Shown: positions 44,442 through 54,591, numbered from the stretch's first letter. The stretch: DNA of 64,000 nt from Klenkia brasiliensis (GCF_900100695.1 NZ_FNCF01000004.1:248001-312000), one strand, 5' to 3'. A program made the numbers and translations. The notes: generated by a model not told the origin, from the sequence alone.

Positions 44442-45464
44442 GTGACCGCTGCAGCAGCCCCGGCCGTGACCGGCGACGAGCGCACCCTGACCCCCGCGCA
44501 GTACGAGGAGTGGGCCGCCGAGGTCCGCCGGCTCGCCGACGAGCGCGGCGCGGTCGTCCTGGCGCACAACTACCAGGTGCCCGAGATCCAGGACGTCGCC
44601 CACCACACCGGCGACTCCCTCTACCTGTCCCGGGTGGCCGCGCAGACCGACGCCCGCGAGATCGTGTTCTGCGGCGTCCACTTCATGGCCGAGACGGCGA
44701 AGATCCTCTCCCCGGACAAGACCGTCCTGCTGCCCGACCACGACGCCGGCTGCTCGCTGGCCGACTCGATCACCGCCGAGCAGCTGCGCGAGTGGAAGGC
44801 CGAGCACCCCGGCGCGGTGGTGGTCAGCTACGTCAACACCACCGCGGCGGTGAAGGCCGAGACCGACGTCTGCTGCACGTCCTCCAACGCCGCCGACGTC
44901 GTCCGGTCGATCCCCGAGGACCGCGAGATCCTGTTCTGCCCCGACCAGTTCCTCGGCGCGCACGTCAAGCGGGTCACCGGCCGGGAGAACATCCGGATCT
45001 GGGCGGGGGAGTGCCACGTGCACGCGGGCATCTCGCCGTCCGACGTCCGGTCGCAGATCGCCGCGCACCCCGACGCCGAGATCCTGGTGCACCCGGAGTG
45101 CGGCTGCACCACCTCGGTGCTGGACCTGGTCAGCAACGGCGACCTGCCCGCCGAGCGCACCCGGGTGCTGTCCACCGGTGGCATGGCCGAGGCCGCCGCC
45201 GCCACCCGTGCCGGGCAGGTGCTGGTGGCCACCGAGGTCGGCATCCTGCACCAGCTGCGGGCGCTGAACTCCGGCACGCAGTTCATCCCGATGAACGACC
45301 GCGCCGCCTGCCGCTACATGAAGATGATCACGCCGGAGAAGCTGCTGCGGACCCTGCAGACCGGCCAGGGCGCGATCGAGGTCCCGGGCGACGTCGCCGC
45401 GCGGGCCCGCCGCGCCGTCGAGGCCATGATCGCCATCGGCGAGCCCGGCCGCGGCGGGGAGTGA
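44442..45464 (+). CDS. nadA: Quinolinate synthase A
   Basis: 340 residues from GTG 44442 with GGGGGA upstream. Conserved blocks are [33 protein letters not shown], and cysteines in [19 protein letters not shown] and AACRYMKM that include the 4Fe-4S ligands. It condenses iminoaspartate with DHAP to make quinolinate for NAD. nadB and nadC are not adjacent, whereas many actinobacteria have them together. Confidence 0.92.
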   Translation: MTAAAAPAVTGDERTLTPAQYEEWAAEVRRLADERGAVVLAHNYQVPEIQDVAHHTGDSLYLSRVAAQTDAREIVFCGVHFMAETAKILSPDKTVLLPDHDAGCSLADSITAEQLREWKAEHPGAVVVSYVNTTAAVKAETDVCCTSSNAADVVRSIPEDREILFCPDQFLGAHVKRVTGRENIRIWAGECHVHAGISPSDVRSQIAAHPDAEILVHPECGCTTSVLDLVSNGDLPAERTRVLSTGGMAEAAAATRAGQVLVATEVGILHQLRALNSGTQFIPMNDRAACRYMKMITPEKLLRTLQTGQGAIEVPGDVAARARRAVEAMIAIGEPGRGGE

Positions 45465-45482
45465 CGCGGGGGTCCCGGGCGG

Positions 45483-46733
45483 TCAGACCTGCAGGGCCGC
45501 CCAGAGCGCGACGGTGGCCAGCACCAGGGTCAGCGGCACCGTGGCCAGGCCGACCAGGCTGAACCGGGCCGCGCTCGGCGAGGGCTCACCGGTGGCGGCG
45601 AACACCCGCCGCCACAGCAGGTTGGCCAGCGATCCCACGTAGGTCAGGTTGGGCCCGACGTTCACCCCGATGAGCACCGCGAGCAGCGTCGGGGTCCCGC
45701 CCGCCGCGGCCGCCGGGAGCAGGGCCAGGGTGGCCGGGAGGTTGTTGAGCAGGTTGGCCACCACCGCGGCGACGGCGGCCACGCCGAGCAGGGCCAGCAG
45801 GTCGTCGCCCGCCGGCAGGACGGCGGTGAGCAGCCGCTCCAGGCCGTTGACCTGCAGGGCCAGCACCACCACGGCCAGCCCGAACACGAACAGCGCGAAG
45901 GGCAGGTTGGCCGCGCGCAGCAGCTCGACCGGCCGGGTGGTGCGCCGGGCCAGCTGCTTGCCGGCGAGCACCAGCACCCCGGCCAGTGCGGGCCAGACGG
46001 GCGCGACGTCGGTCAGCGACGCCACGCCGAACCCCACGACGGTGAGCCCCACGACGACCAGCGCCAGCACCGGCGGCGGCGGCACGTCGCGGACCGGCTC
46101 GCCGACCTGCACCCGCAGGTCGGCGCGGAACAGCCGGCGCAGCACCAGGTACTCCACCAGCACCGCGACCACCCAGGGCGCGGCCATCAGCGCGGTGAAG
46201 TGCAGGAAGGTGAGCCCGGTGGCGGCGAAGGCCAGCAGGTTGGTCAGGTTCGACACCGGCATGAGCAGCGACGCCGAGTTCGACAGGTGGCCCGCGGCGT
46301 AGGCGTGCGGCCGGGCCGGCACCCGCATCCGGGCCGCGGTGGCCAGCACCACCGGGGTCAGCAGGACGACGGTGGCGTCCAGCGACAGCACCGCGGTGAC
46401 CACGGCCGACAGCGCGACGACCCGGACCAGCAGGCCCTGCGGCGAGCGGCCGGCGCGGCGGGCGGTGACCGCGGCCGACCAGCTGAACAGGCCCTCGCGG
46501 TCGGCGAGGTCGCTCAGCAGCAGGATGACCACGAGGAAGCCGACGGTGGGCGCGACCTCGAGCACCGTGTCCCAGGCCTGCGACCAGGTCACGAAGCCCA
46601 GGGCGGCGACGAGCAGCCCGCCGGGGACGGCGACAGCGGCGCCGGGCAGCTTCGGGGCGTCGACCACGGCGGCGGCGAGCGCGCCCAGCAGCAGCACCCC
46701 GGCGACGACCAGGGCGAGGACGTCGACGGTCAT
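45483..46733 (-). CDS. ArsB/NhaD-type anion transporter (SLC13-like)
   Basis: 416 residues with about eleven TM helices. Repeated family motifs are SLDATVVLLTPVVLA with SNSASLLMPVSNLTNLL in the first half and NNLPATLAL with GVNVGPNLTYVGSLANLL in the second. It belongs to the ArsB/citrate/divalent anion group. Arsenite export is not supported by neighbours (no arsC or metal-sensing arsR). It overlaps the TSUP gene (ATGA), so the pair may move related anions. Confidence 0.82.
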   Translation of the reverse strand: MTVDVLALVVAGVLLLGALAAAVVDAPKLPGAAVAVPGGLLVAALGFVTWSQAWDTVLEVAPTVGFLVVILLLSDLADREGLFSWSAAVTARRAGRSPQGLLVRVVALSAVVTAVLSLDATVVLLTPVVLATAARMRVPARPHAYAAGHLSNSASLLMPVSNLTNLLAFAATGLTFLHFTALMAAPWVVAVLVEYLVLRRLFRADLRVQVGEPVRDVPPPPVLALVVVGLTVVGFGVASLTDVAPVWPALAGVLVLAGKQLARRTTRPVELLRAANLPFALFVFGLAVVVLALQVNGLERLLTAVLPAGDDLLALLGVAAVAAVVANLLNNLPATLALLPAAAAGGTPTLLAVLIGVNVGPNLTYVGSLANLLWRRVFAATGEPSPSAARFSLVGLATVPLTLVLATVALWAALQV

Positions 46734-47485
46734 GCGCGCAGGAAGAGGTAGACGGCGACCGCGATGCCGAAGACCACGATGAACACCCGCAGCGGGGTGC
46801 TCGGGATGCGGCTGGCCAGCTTCGCCCCCAGGAAGCCGCCGGCCAGCGCGGCCGGGGCGCAGACCGCGACCAGCAGCCAGTCGACCGGCCCGAAGATGCC
46901 GAAGACGACGACGGTCGTGCTGGCGGTGACCAGCGCGAGCAGGCTCTTGATCGCGTTCGCCAGCTTCAGCCGGCCCAGCCCGAGGGCGAGGACGGCGGTG
47001 AGGATCACGCCCAGCGCCCCGCCGAAGTAGCCGCCGTACACGCAGGCCAGCAGCACGACGACGTAGAGCCAGAGCGGGTCGCGGCGCTCGCCGTCGGTCT
47101 CGTTGGCCTGCAGCCTCTTGGTGAGCAGCGGTTGCAGCCCGATGAGCAGGCTGGCCAGCAGCACCAGCACGGGGACGACGGTGTCGAAGGCCGAGCTCGG
47201 CGTGGTGAGCAGCAGGATGCTGCCCGCCGTCCCGCCCACGACCGCGACCAGCGACAGCGCGACCAGCCGGGTGCGCTGGCCGCGGTAGTGGTCGCGGAAG
47301 CCGACCACCGCGCCCAGGTAGCCCGGCCACTGCGCGACCGAGTTGGTCACGTTCGCCGCGACGGTCGGCAGCCCGAGGGCCACGAGGGTGGGGAACAGGA
47401 TCAGCGACCCGCCCCCGGCGATCGAGTTGATCGCCCCGGCGACGAGGGCGACCCCGGCCGCGATCAGGAGGTCGGCGACGGGCAC
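46730..47485 (-). CDS. TSUP-family (TauE/SafE) sulfite/organosulfur exporter
   Basis: 251 residues, eight TM helices in two halves. Motifs AGAINSIAGGGSLILFPTL and VYGGYFGGALGVILTAVL are the TSUP repeats. Family members move sulfite, sulfoacetate or similar anions. The GTG start is at 47485. It is transcribed just ahead of the ArsB-like gene. Confidence 0.83.
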   Translation of the reverse strand: MPVADLLIAAGVALVAGAINSIAGGGSLILFPTLVALGLPTVAANVTNSVAQWPGYLGAVVGFRDHYRGQRTRLVALSLVAVVGGTAGSILLLTTPSSAFDTVVPVLVLLASLLIGLQPLLTKRLQANETDGERRDPLWLYVVVLLACVYGGYFGGALGVILTAVLALGLGRLKLANAIKSLLALVTASTTVVVFGIFGPVDWLLVAVCAPAALAGGFLGAKLASRIPSTPLRVFIVVFGIAVAVYLFLRA

Positions 47486-47539
47486 GAGCCGGGAGACTAC
47501 GGTCCGCCGCTGTGCCGCACCTCCCGGACGCGCCCCGGG

Positions 47540-49660
47540 TCAGTCCAGGAACCCGTAGTCGGGCAGCTTGAAGGTCCGCCCGGAGTTGGCCCCGGTCAGG
47601 TCCTGGTCCCGGTTCCCGACGTTGGCCACGACGGTGAAGCCCTCCGCGGCGCGGGCTGCGCGGCAGTTCTCCTTCGACGTCTGACCGGTGACGGCCGCGT
47701 CGCGGAAGCAGATGCCGTCGACGACGTACCCGGCCCGGGCCAGCTGGTCGGCTGTCCCGCCGGTGTCGGGTGCCCGGCCGGTCACCACGAAGACCGCGAA
47801 CCCGTCGGCACGGGCCCGCTGCGCGAACTGCAGGACGGCGGGGGTGGCGGCGAAGGGCTGGTAGTAGCTCTGCAGCGCGGTGTTGTCGACGTCCAGCACG
47901 ATCGCCGGCCGGGCGGCCACCCCGACCTGGGTGTCCAGGAAGTCGAGCCCTCCGGCCATCGCCTGCTCGACGTCGGCCAGCCACTGCGCCTGGGTCGGCC
48001 GGGCCGGCGCGGGGTCCGGGGGAGGGGCGCTGGTCGTCGTCCCGGACACCGCGAGGTCGTCGACCGACACGGTGACCGCCGCCGCGGCGCCACCGCTGAG
48101 GTAGTGGCTCACCGCGACCGCTCCCGGGCCCTGCAGCCCCGCCGTTCCGTCGGTGGCCGTGAGGGTCCAGGCGGCGGGTTCGGCGACGGCGGCGGGCCAG
48201 GCGCGCGCCCGCACGGTGCTCGGCCCGGTGCCGGTGGCCTGGACCCGCAGCCGGACCTGGTCGCCCGCGGCCACCGACCAGGGCAGGCGGGCCCAGGTCA
48301 GCACGGTCGACCCGCTGTTGAGGTAGAGGGTCGCGACGCCCGAGGAGGCGACCACGACCCGGCCGGCGTACCCGCCGGCGGAGCCCTGCCGCACGAGCAG
48401 GCTCGTGTAGGACGACCCCGACGACGGCAGCTGCGACACCGACAGGGTGAGGACGGCGTCGGTGTCGGTGCCCGAGACCGCGCCCAGCGTCGCGGTGAGG
48501 GTGCGCCCGGGGGTGCTGGTGAGCCGGCCGCGTGCGCCGTCGACGGCGGTGCCGGTGCTGCTGGACACGCTCCACGCGCCGCCCTGGTCGGCGGTGCCCC
48601 AGCCGGCGGGCACCGACCGGCCGAACGAGTCGGCCGCGGTCGTGGCCGACGGCGGCGGGGGTGGTGGTGGCGCGGTCACCGTGACGTCCCGCGTGGTGGA
48701 CGCGGTGGCCCCGTCGTCGTCGGTCACCGTGAGCTGCACGCGGTAGGTGCCCGCGGCGGCGTAGGTCCGGGTGGTCGTCGGCCCGGCCGAGGTCGTGCCG
48801 TCCCCGAGGTCCCAGCTCCACGCCACCACGGTGCCGTCGGCGTCGGTGGACGGGCCGGCGTCGGCGGTCACCGTGAGCCCGTCCGTGGCGGCGGTGAAGG
48901 CCGCGGTGGGGGGCGCGTTGGGCGGCGGCGCGGTCGCGGTGGTGGTCACCACGAGGTCGTCGAAGCCGACCGGCAGCGTCCCGGTGGCCGCGCTGCTGAG
49001 GTAGTGGACGAGACCGGGGGGACCGGGCGCCTGCAGCGCGCTCGAGGAGTCCGTCGCGGTCACCTGCCACGCGGTGGGCTCGGCCGACGCGGCGGGCCAG
49101 GTGCGGGCGCGCAGCGCGGTGGGGCCGGTGCCGGTCACCTCGACCCGCAGCTGCAGCGGGACGTCGGGGGCGACGGTCCACGGCAGCCGGGCGGTGGCCA
49201 GGGTGGCGCTGCCCGCCATGAGCTGCACCATGACCGACCCCGTCGAGCCGATGACCAGGCGGCCCTGGTAGGTCGTGCTGCCCACCCGGCGGCCGACGAG
49301 CCCGGGGTAGACCGAGGTCCCGGGTGCCGGCAGCCGCGGCAGCACCAGGGTGGCGGTCGCCCCGGTGTCCGTGGCGGAGACCGACGGCAGGACCGCGGTC
49401 AGGGTCTGCCCCGGGGCCGGGCTGAGCGCCGCGCGACCCCCGCCCACGGCGTAGGAGCCGGCCGCCCCGGAGGTGCTCCACGCCCCGCCCTGGTCGGCGG
49501 TGCCGAGACCGGCGGTGACGGTGCGCCCGAAGGCGTCGGCGGCCAGCACCTGGCGGTCGGCGGCCGACGCCGGCGCCGGGACGGCCAGCAGGCCGGCGAG
49601 GACGACGGCGACGACGGCGACGAGCGGCCAGGCGCCGCGGGTGCGGGTGGTGGAAGGCAT
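47540..49660 (-). CDS. Secreted multidomain HAD acid phosphatase with PKD domain
   Basis: 706 residues from ATG 49660 with GGAGGAGG upstream. A signal peptide is cleaved after APASA. Then come a beta-sandwich repeat (DAFGRTVTAGLGTADQGGAW onward, about 40-235), a PKD domain (PPTAAFTAATDG, WSWDLGDGTTSAG), a Pro-rich linker, a second copy of the sandwich (DSFGRSVPAGWGTADQGGAW, about 345-545) and a C-terminal class-B-type HAD phosphatase (VLDVDNTAL, FVVTGR, CFRD). The protein acts outside the cell. The sandwiches may bind glycans or the surface (inference). Confidence 0.82.
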   Translation of the reverse strand: MPSTTRTRGAWPLVAVVAVVLAGLLAVPAPASAADRQVLAADAFGRTVTAGLGTADQGGAWSTSGAAGSYAVGGGRAALSPAPGQTLTAVLPSVSATDTGATATLVLPRLPAPGTSVYPGLVGRRVGSTTYQGRLVIGSTGSVMVQLMAGSATLATARLPWTVAPDVPLQLRVEVTGTGPTALRARTWPAASAEPTAWQVTATDSSSALQAPGPPGLVHYLSSAATGTLPVGFDDLVVTTTATAPPPNAPPTAAFTAATDGLTVTADAGPSTDADGTVVAWSWDLGDGTTSAGPTTTRTYAAAGTYRVQLTVTDDDGATASTTRDVTVTAPPPPPPPSATTAADSFGRSVPAGWGTADQGGAWSVSSSTGTAVDGARGRLTSTPGRTLTATLGAVSGTDTDAVLTLSVSQLPSSGSSYTSLLVRQGSAGGYAGRVVVASSGVATLYLNSGSTVLTWARLPWSVAAGDQVRLRVQATGTGPSTVRARAWPAAVAEPAAWTLTATDGTAGLQGPGAVAVSHYLSGGAAAAVTVSVDDLAVSGTTTSAPPPDPAPARPTQAQWLADVEQAMAGGLDFLDTQVGVAARPAIVLDVDNTALQSYYQPFAATPAVLQFAQRARADGFAVFVVTGRAPDTGGTADQLARAGYVVDGICFRDAAVTGQTSKENCRAARAAEGFTVVANVGNRDQDLTGANSGRTFKLPDYGFLD

Positions 49661-49807
49661 CGAGGACCTCCTCCGGTGGCGCGGGTGGCGGCACGCTAGA
49701 CCCGGCGGGCACCGGCGCGGAAGGGGGTGACGCACACCACTGCCGACCCAGCGGCGCTTCCGCAGGTCCACAGGCGGAGATGTGGTTGACCGCCGCACCG
49801 GTCGGGC

Positions 49808-51442
49808 ATGGGGAGCGCCATGCGCAAGTGGTGGCCGCTGGTCGCGGTCTGTGCCGGCACGTTCATGCTGCTCATCGACGTGACGATCGTGAACGTCGCG
49901 CTCCCCGACATCGCCACGTCGCTGGGGACGTCGTTCGACCAGCTCCAGTGGGTGGTCGACATCTACGCCCTGGCGCTGGCCGCGCTGGTGCTGGGCGCCG
50001 GGTCGCTGGCCGACCTCTACGGCCGCCGGCGGCTCTACCTCGCCGGGCTGGTCCTGTTCGCGCTCAGCTCGCTGGCCTGCGGGCTGGCGCCGAACGCCGA
50101 GCTGCTCATCGTGGCCCGCGCCGTGCAGGGCATCGGCGCGGCGGCCATGTTCAGCACCACCATCGCGCTGCTCAACGCGATCTACCGGGGCCGCGACCGC
50201 GGCACCGCCTTCGGCATCTGGGGTGCCGTGGTCGGCGCGGCCGCCGCGGCGGGCCCCATCCTGGGCGGCCTGCTCACCGGGGTGTCCTGGCGGTGGATCT
50301 TCCTGGTCAACCTGCCGGTCAGCCTGTTCGCGGTCCTGCTGACCCTCAAGGTGGTGGAGGAGTCCAAGCAGTCCGGCGCCCCGCACCCCGACGTCCCCGG
50401 CATCGCCACGTTCACCCTCGGCGCGGGCGCCGTCGTCTACGGCCTGGTCGAGGCCGCGGCCAACGGCTGGTCGGAGGTCGGTTCGTGGGCCCCCATCGCG
50501 GCCGGCGTCGTCGTCCTCGTCGGCTGGGTGCTGCTGGAGCTGCGCCGCCGGGCCCCGATGCTGGACCTCCGGCTGTTCCGCACCAGCCGGTTCACCGGGA
50601 TCATGCTCGGCTCGCTGCTGCTCAACCTGGCCGCCTTCGCCAGCAGCATCTACCTGTCGCTGTGGCTGCAGTCCATCCTCGGCCTGAGCCCGCTGCAGGC
50701 CGGTCTGGTCTTCATCCCCTTGTCGCTGGTCAGCTTCGTGACCGCCGCCGTGGTCGGGAAGACCCTCACCGACCGCTCGCCGCGCGTCGTGCTGGGCGTG
50801 GGCCTCGCCCTGGTCGGCGCCGGCGGACTGCTCATGGCACGGGTCGACGGCGGCGCCAGCTGGGGCATCCTCGTGCCGGGCCTGGCCGTGCTCGGCCTCG
50901 GGGTCGGCATCTGCAACCCGGTGGTCACCTCCGCGGCGCTGGCCTCGGTGCCCCGCGAGCGCAGCGGGATGGCGTCGGGTGCGGTCAACACCTTCCGCCA
51001 GCTCGGGTTCGCCGTCGGCGTCGCCGTCCTCGGGTCGGTGTTCGCCGCCGGGACCACCCGCGCACTGACCGACGGCGGCGCGCCGGACCCGGCCGGCACC
51101 GAGGCGGCGCTCTCGGGCGGGCAGGCGCAGGCGATCATCGGCCAGGCGCCGGCCGAGTCCCGCGGGGCCCTCACCCAGCTGCTGTCGGCCGCCTACGCCG
51201 ACGGGCTGCGCGACGTCCTGCTGGTGTCGGGGGCCGCCGGGCTGGTCGGCGCGCTGCTGGTCGTGCTGCTGGTCCGCGGCCCCGTGCCGCAGACCGACGG
51301 CCCGCCCGCGGAGCAGGCCGAGCCCGCCGAGGGGGAGCGGCGCGGTCGGCACGAGGCGCCGGGCGAGCACGACGGCGGCCGCCACGCGGCGCCGCGGACC
51401 CCGGACCACCTGCGCACCGAGGACGCCGAACCGGTCCGCTGA
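49808..51442 (+). CDS. DHA2-type MFS drug exporter, 14 TM
   Basis: 544 residues. The family motifs DVTIVNVALPDIA in TM1, GSLADLYGRRRLYL after TM2, RAVQGIGAAAMF and the 14-TM hydropathy pattern are clear. A hydrophilic, charged tail of about 55 residues follows the last helix. It is a proton-coupled multidrug exporter of unknown specificity. The start may be ATG 49808 or 49820 (MRKWW). Confidence 0.87.
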   Translation: MGSAMRKWWPLVAVCAGTFMLLIDVTIVNVALPDIATSLGTSFDQLQWVVDIYALALAALVLGAGSLADLYGRRRLYLAGLVLFALSSLACGLAPNAELLIVARAVQGIGAAAMFSTTIALLNAIYRGRDRGTAFGIWGAVVGAAAAAGPILGGLLTGVSWRWIFLVNLPVSLFAVLLTLKVVEESKQSGAPHPDVPGIATFTLGAGAVVYGLVEAAANGWSEVGSWAPIAAGVVVLVGWVLLELRRRAPMLDLRLFRTSRFTGIMLGSLLLNLAAFASSIYLSLWLQSILGLSPLQAGLVFIPLSLVSFVTAAVVGKTLTDRSPRVVLGVGLALVGAGGLLMARVDGGASWGILVPGLAVLGLGVGICNPVVTSAALASVPRERSGMASGAVNTFRQLGFAVGVAVLGSVFAAGTTRALTDGGAPDPAGTEAALSGGQAQAIIGQAPAESRGALTQLLSAAYADGLRDVLLVSGAAGLVGALLVVLLVRGPVPQTDGPPAEQAEPAEGERRGRHEAPGEHDGGRHAAPRTPDHLRTEDAEPVR

Positions 51443-51459
51443 GGCCGGCGCGGGGCAGG

Positions 51460-52173
51460 ATGGCGGCCGTGCGCGACGTCGTCCTGGTCCACGGTGCCTG
51501 GCACGGTGCCTGGTGCTGGCGCCGGGTGCTGCCCCTGCTGGCGGCCGGCGGGGCGCGGGCGGTGACCGTCTCGCTGACCGGCGTGGGGGAGAAGGCCCAC
51601 CTGCTCGGCTCGCAGGTGCGCCTGGCCACCCACGTCGAGGACGTCGTCGCCGTCGTCCGCGCCGAGGAGTGCTCCGGCGCCGTGCTGGTAGGGCACAGCT
51701 ACGGCGGCGTCCCGGTCACCGGCGCGGCCGACCTGCTCGGCGACGCGGTGGGTCCGCTGGTCTACGTCGACGCCGTCGTCCCCGCCCCGGGGGAGTGCTG
51801 GTCCTCCCTCAGCCCGCCCGAGGTGCAGGCCTCCCGCCGGGAGCTGATCGCCGCGACCGGGGCGCTGCCCCCGCCGCCGGCGTCGGCGTTCGGCCTCACC
51901 GGCGCCGACGCGGCCTGGGTCGACCGGCGGCAGACCGCACACCCCGGCGGGGTCTACGACGACCCGCTGCACTTCGACGCCGACCGGTGGGCGGCCCGCC
52001 GGCGCACGTACCTGGACTGCACCGACCCGCCCCTGGCCAGCATCGACCCCTCGCGCGCCCGGGTGCGCGGGCAGCAGGGGTGGGAGGTCGTGCAGCTGGC
52101 CACCGGCCACGACCCGATGGTCAGCGACCCGGCGGCGCTGGCGGAGCAGCTGCTCCGCGTCGCGGCCGGCTGA
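51460..52173 (+). CDS. Alpha/beta hydrolase
   Basis: 237 residues from ATG 51460 (GTG 51469 is possible). The oxyanion segment VLVHGAWHGAWCW, nucleophile GHSYGG, the acid near VDAVVPAPGE and the catalytic His in ATGHDPMVSDP resemble the methyl-esterase/hydroxynitrile-lyase-like subfamily. The substrate is unknown. It probably shares an operon with the PIG-L gene 22 bases downstream. Confidence 0.83.
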   Translation: MAAVRDVVLVHGAWHGAWCWRRVLPLLAAGGARAVTVSLTGVGEKAHLLGSQVRLATHVEDVVAVVRAEECSGAVLVGHSYGGVPVTGAADLLGDAVGPLVYVDAVVPAPGECWSSLSPPEVQASRRELIAATGALPPPPASAFGLTGADAAWVDRRQTAHPGGVYDDPLHFDADRWAARRRTYLDCTDPPLASIDPSRARVRGQQGWEVVQLATGHDPMVSDPAALAEQLLRVAAG

Positions 52174-52195
52174 GCCCCGGTCCAGACTCGGCCGC

Positions 52196-52915
52196 ATGCC
52201 GGCCCCGTTCCCCACCGACTGGTCCCGAGCGCTCGTCGTCGCCGCGCACCCCGACGACGTCGAGTACGGCGTCGCGGCCGCGGTGGCGGTGTGGACCGCG
52301 GCCGGCAAGGAGGTGCGCTACCTGCTGGCCACCCGGGGTGAGGCCGGCATCGCCGGGGTGCCACCCGCCGAGGCCGGTCCGCTGCGCGAGGAGGAGGAGC
52401 GGCGCTCGGCCGCCGTCGTCGGCGTCGCCGAGGTCGAGTTCCTCGACCACCGCGACGGCACGCTGGTCGAGGGCCCCGGCCTGCGCGCGGACCTGGCGGC
52501 GGCGATCCGCCGGCACCGACCGGACCTCGTGGTCACGCTGCACGGCGGGGACACCTGGACGACGCCCGACGTCACCCCGGCCGCGTGGAACTCCGCCGAC
52601 CACCGGGCGCTGTCCCGGTCGGTGCTCGACGCCGTCGCCGACGCCGCCAACGAGTGGATCTTCCCCGACCTGCCGGGTGAGCCCTGGTCGGGCACGCAGT
52701 ACGTGGCGGTGCAGACGATCGGCGAGCCACCGCACGCCGTCGACGTCGCCGACGGCGTCGAGGCAGCGGTGGCGTCGCTGACCGAGCACCGCCGCTACCT
52801 CGAGGTGCTCGACCCCGGCACGCCCGTCGAGGAGCAGGCCCGCCGGGTGGTCGACCAGGCCACGCTCACCGAGGACGGCGCACGGCGGGTCGGCTTCCGG
52901 CTGTTCTGGGGCTGA
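52196..52915 (+). CDS. PIG-L family deacetylase
   Basis: 239 residues. The zinc-binding AHPDDVEYG motif and the second-site His in WNSADHRALSRSV are present. Relatives remove N-acetyl groups from GlcNAc conjugates, as in mycothiol (MshB/Mca) or other glycosides. The sequence does not specify the substrate. Confidence 0.87.
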   Translation: MPAPFPTDWSRALVVAAHPDDVEYGVAAAVAVWTAAGKEVRYLLATRGEAGIAGVPPAEAGPLREEEERRSAAVVGVAEVEFLDHRDGTLVEGPGLRADLAAAIRRHRPDLVVTLHGGDTWTTPDVTPAAWNSADHRALSRSVLDAVADAANEWIFPDLPGEPWSGTQYVAVQTIGEPPHAVDVADGVEAAVASLTEHRRYLEVLDPGTPVEEQARRVVDQATLTEDGARRVGFRLFWG

Positions 52916-52949
52916 GCCGCCTCAGCCGCCTCGGCCGCCTCAGCCGCCG
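52914..52949. repeat. Four tandem 9-bp units across two convergent stop codons
   Basis: GAGCCGCCT, CAGCCGCCT, CGGCCGCCT and CAGCCGCCG follow each other without gaps. They cover the PIG-L stop and the end of the convergent NmrA gene, so slippage here would alter the last residues of the latter. Confidence 0.8.
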
Positions 52950-53788
52950 GCCAGCTGGTCGCGCACCGACCGGGGTGCGCGGCCGAGCAGCTCGCCCAGC
53001 AGCGGGTCGGTGCCGGCGAACAGGCCCGCCGCGGCGGCCTCGTACATGCCGAGGGTGAACCGGGCGACGAACTCGGGCCGGCCGGCGGCCAGCTGGTCGG
53101 CCAGCCAGGCGTCGGCACCGACCACCGCGAGCTCCACGGGCCGACCGCTCACCTCGGCGGCCAGGGCCGCGACCTCGGCGAAGGTCGGCGCGTCCGGCGC
53201 GGTGAGGGTGACCGGGCCCTCGAACCGGCCGTCGGAGAGCAGGACCACCGCGGCCGCCTCGGCGGCGTCCTCGCGCGCGGTCCACGAGACGGGGCCGTCG
53301 ACCGGCACGGTGACCCGGCCGGTGTCCCGCCAGGGCCCGGCGAGCCAGTCGAGGCTGTGCGCGTAGAAGCCGTTGCGCAGCGACGTCCACGGCAGCCCCG
53401 AGTCGGCGAGCGCCTGCTCGGTGCTGCGGTGCACCCGGGCGGGCGCGAAGGGGGAGACGTCGGCGGCCCCCTGGTGGCTGGTGTAGAGCACCCGGCCCAC
53501 CCCGGCGTCGACCGCGGCCCGCACGGCGGCGGTGTGCAGGGCCACCGCGTCGGCACCCGGGTCGTTGGAGGAGACGAGCAGCAGCTGGTCGGCGCCGGCG
53601 AACGCGGTCCGCATCGCGCCCGGGTCGTCGTAGCTGGCCTGCCGGACCTCGACGCCGCGGTCGGCGAACCGCTGCGCACGGGCCGGGTCGCGGACCACGA
53701 CGACGACGTCGCCGGCGGGTACCCGGTCGAGCAGGTGGTCGACGGTCGCCCCGTTGAGTGCGCCGGTGGCCCCGGTGACGGTGATCAT
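52940..53788 (-). CDS. NmrA-like NAD(P)H-binding protein
   Basis: 282 residues, atypical SDR with the [19 protein letters not shown] cofactor loop, [17 protein letters not shown] and an [21 protein letters not shown] segment, as in NmrA/QorB-type proteins. It may be a quinone reductase or redox sensor. It is divergent from a tetR gene, the usual arrangement of such pairs. Confidence 0.82.
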   Translation of the reverse strand: MITVTGATGALNGATVDHLLDRVPAGDVVVVVRDPARAQRFADRGVEVRQASYDDPGAMRTAFAGADQLLLVSSNDPGADAVALHTAAVRAAVDAGVGRVLYTSHQGAADVSPFAPARVHRSTEQALADSGLPWTSLRNGFYAHSLDWLAGPWRDTGRVTVPVDGPVSWTAREDAAEAAAVVLLSDGRFEGPVTLTAPDAPTFAEVAALAAEVSGRPVELAVVGADAWLADQLAAGRPEFVARFTLGMYEAAAAGLFAGTDPLLGELLGRAPRSVRDQLAGG

Positions 53789-53799
53789 GCTGTCTCCTC

Positions 53800-53836
53800 G
53801 TAACGTCGCTACCTCGTTGTTGGTAACGACGCTAAC
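53800..53836. promoter_or_regulatory. Tandem operator-like sites between the NmrA and tetR genes
   Basis: GTAACGTCGCTAC (53800-53812, nearly palindromic) and GTAACGACGCTAAC (53823-53836) are direct repeats 23 bp apart. They occupy most of the 79-base divergent promoter and are candidate sites for the adjacent TetR protein. Confidence 0.55.
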
Positions 53837-53867
53837 AGGACGAGCGGAACGGCGCTATCGTCGCGGC

Positions 53868-54587
53868 ATGACCGCCGGCACCCGTCCCCGCGCCGACACC
53901 CGGGACGCCATCGTGGCCGCCGCGGCGGACCTGCTCGGTGCCGCCGGGACCGACGCGGTCACCACCCGCGCGGTCGCCGACGCCGCCGGGGTGCAGGCGC
54001 CCGCGATCTACCGCCTGTTCGGCGACAAGGACGGCCTGCTCGAGGCCGTCGTCGAGCACGAGCTCGCCGCGCACGTGGCCGCGAAGGCGCGCGCGGTCCG
54101 CGACGCCGACGGCAGCGGCGTGGACCCCGTCGAGGACCTGCGGGCCGGCTGGCGCAGCCAGGTGGAGTTCGGCCTGGCGCACCCCGCGGTGTTCGCCCTG
54201 CTCAGCGACCCCGTCCGCGCGCCACGCTCGGCGGCGGCCCGGGCCGGTCGGGCGGTGCTCGCCGAGCGGGTGCACCGGGTCGCCCGCGCCGGGCGGCTCC
54301 GGGTGGCCGAGGAGCACGCCGCCGAGCTGGTGCACGCCGCCGGCACCGGCCTGGTGATGTCGCTGCTCGCGGCGCCCCCCGGCGAGCGGGACGGCGGCCT
54401 GGTCGACACGATGCTGGACGCGGTGCTCGCCGTCGTCCTGGTCGGGGCCCCGGCGGACGGCGAGACCGGCGTGGTGCCGGCCGCGACCCTGCTGCGTGCC
54501 CGGGCCGACGACCTCGACGAGCTGACGTCGGCGGAGCGGTCGTTGCTGGTCGAGTGGCTCGACCGGGTGGTCGCCGGCCGGCGCTGA
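53868..54587 (+). CDS. TetR-family regulator
   Basis: 239 residues from ATG 53868. The HTH is [20 protein letters not shown] followed by [20 protein letters not shown]. The C-terminal half is a ligand-binding domain of unknown specificity. It likely controls the divergent NmrA-like gene through the repeated sites between them. Confidence 0.85.
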   Translation: MTAGTRPRADTRDAIVAAAADLLGAAGTDAVTTRAVADAAGVQAPAIYRLFGDKDGLLEAVVEHELAAHVAAKARAVRDADGSGVDPVEDLRAGWRSQVEFGLAHPAVFALLSDPVRAPRSAAARAGRAVLAERVHRVARAGRLRVAEEHAAELVHAAGTGLVMSLLAAPPGERDGGLVDTMLDAVLAVVLVGAPADGETGVVPAATLLRARADDLDELTSAERSLLVEWLDRVVAGRR

Positions 54588-54591
54588 CCGG

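Noticed and set aside
45483-46733. Arsenite efflux assignment for the ArsB-like transporter
   Set aside because: No arsC, no metal-sensing arsR and no ATPase partner adjoin it, and the TSUP neighbour points to another anion.
52914-52949. Short regular repeats as a CRISPR remnant
   Set aside because: Units are 9 bp with no spacers.
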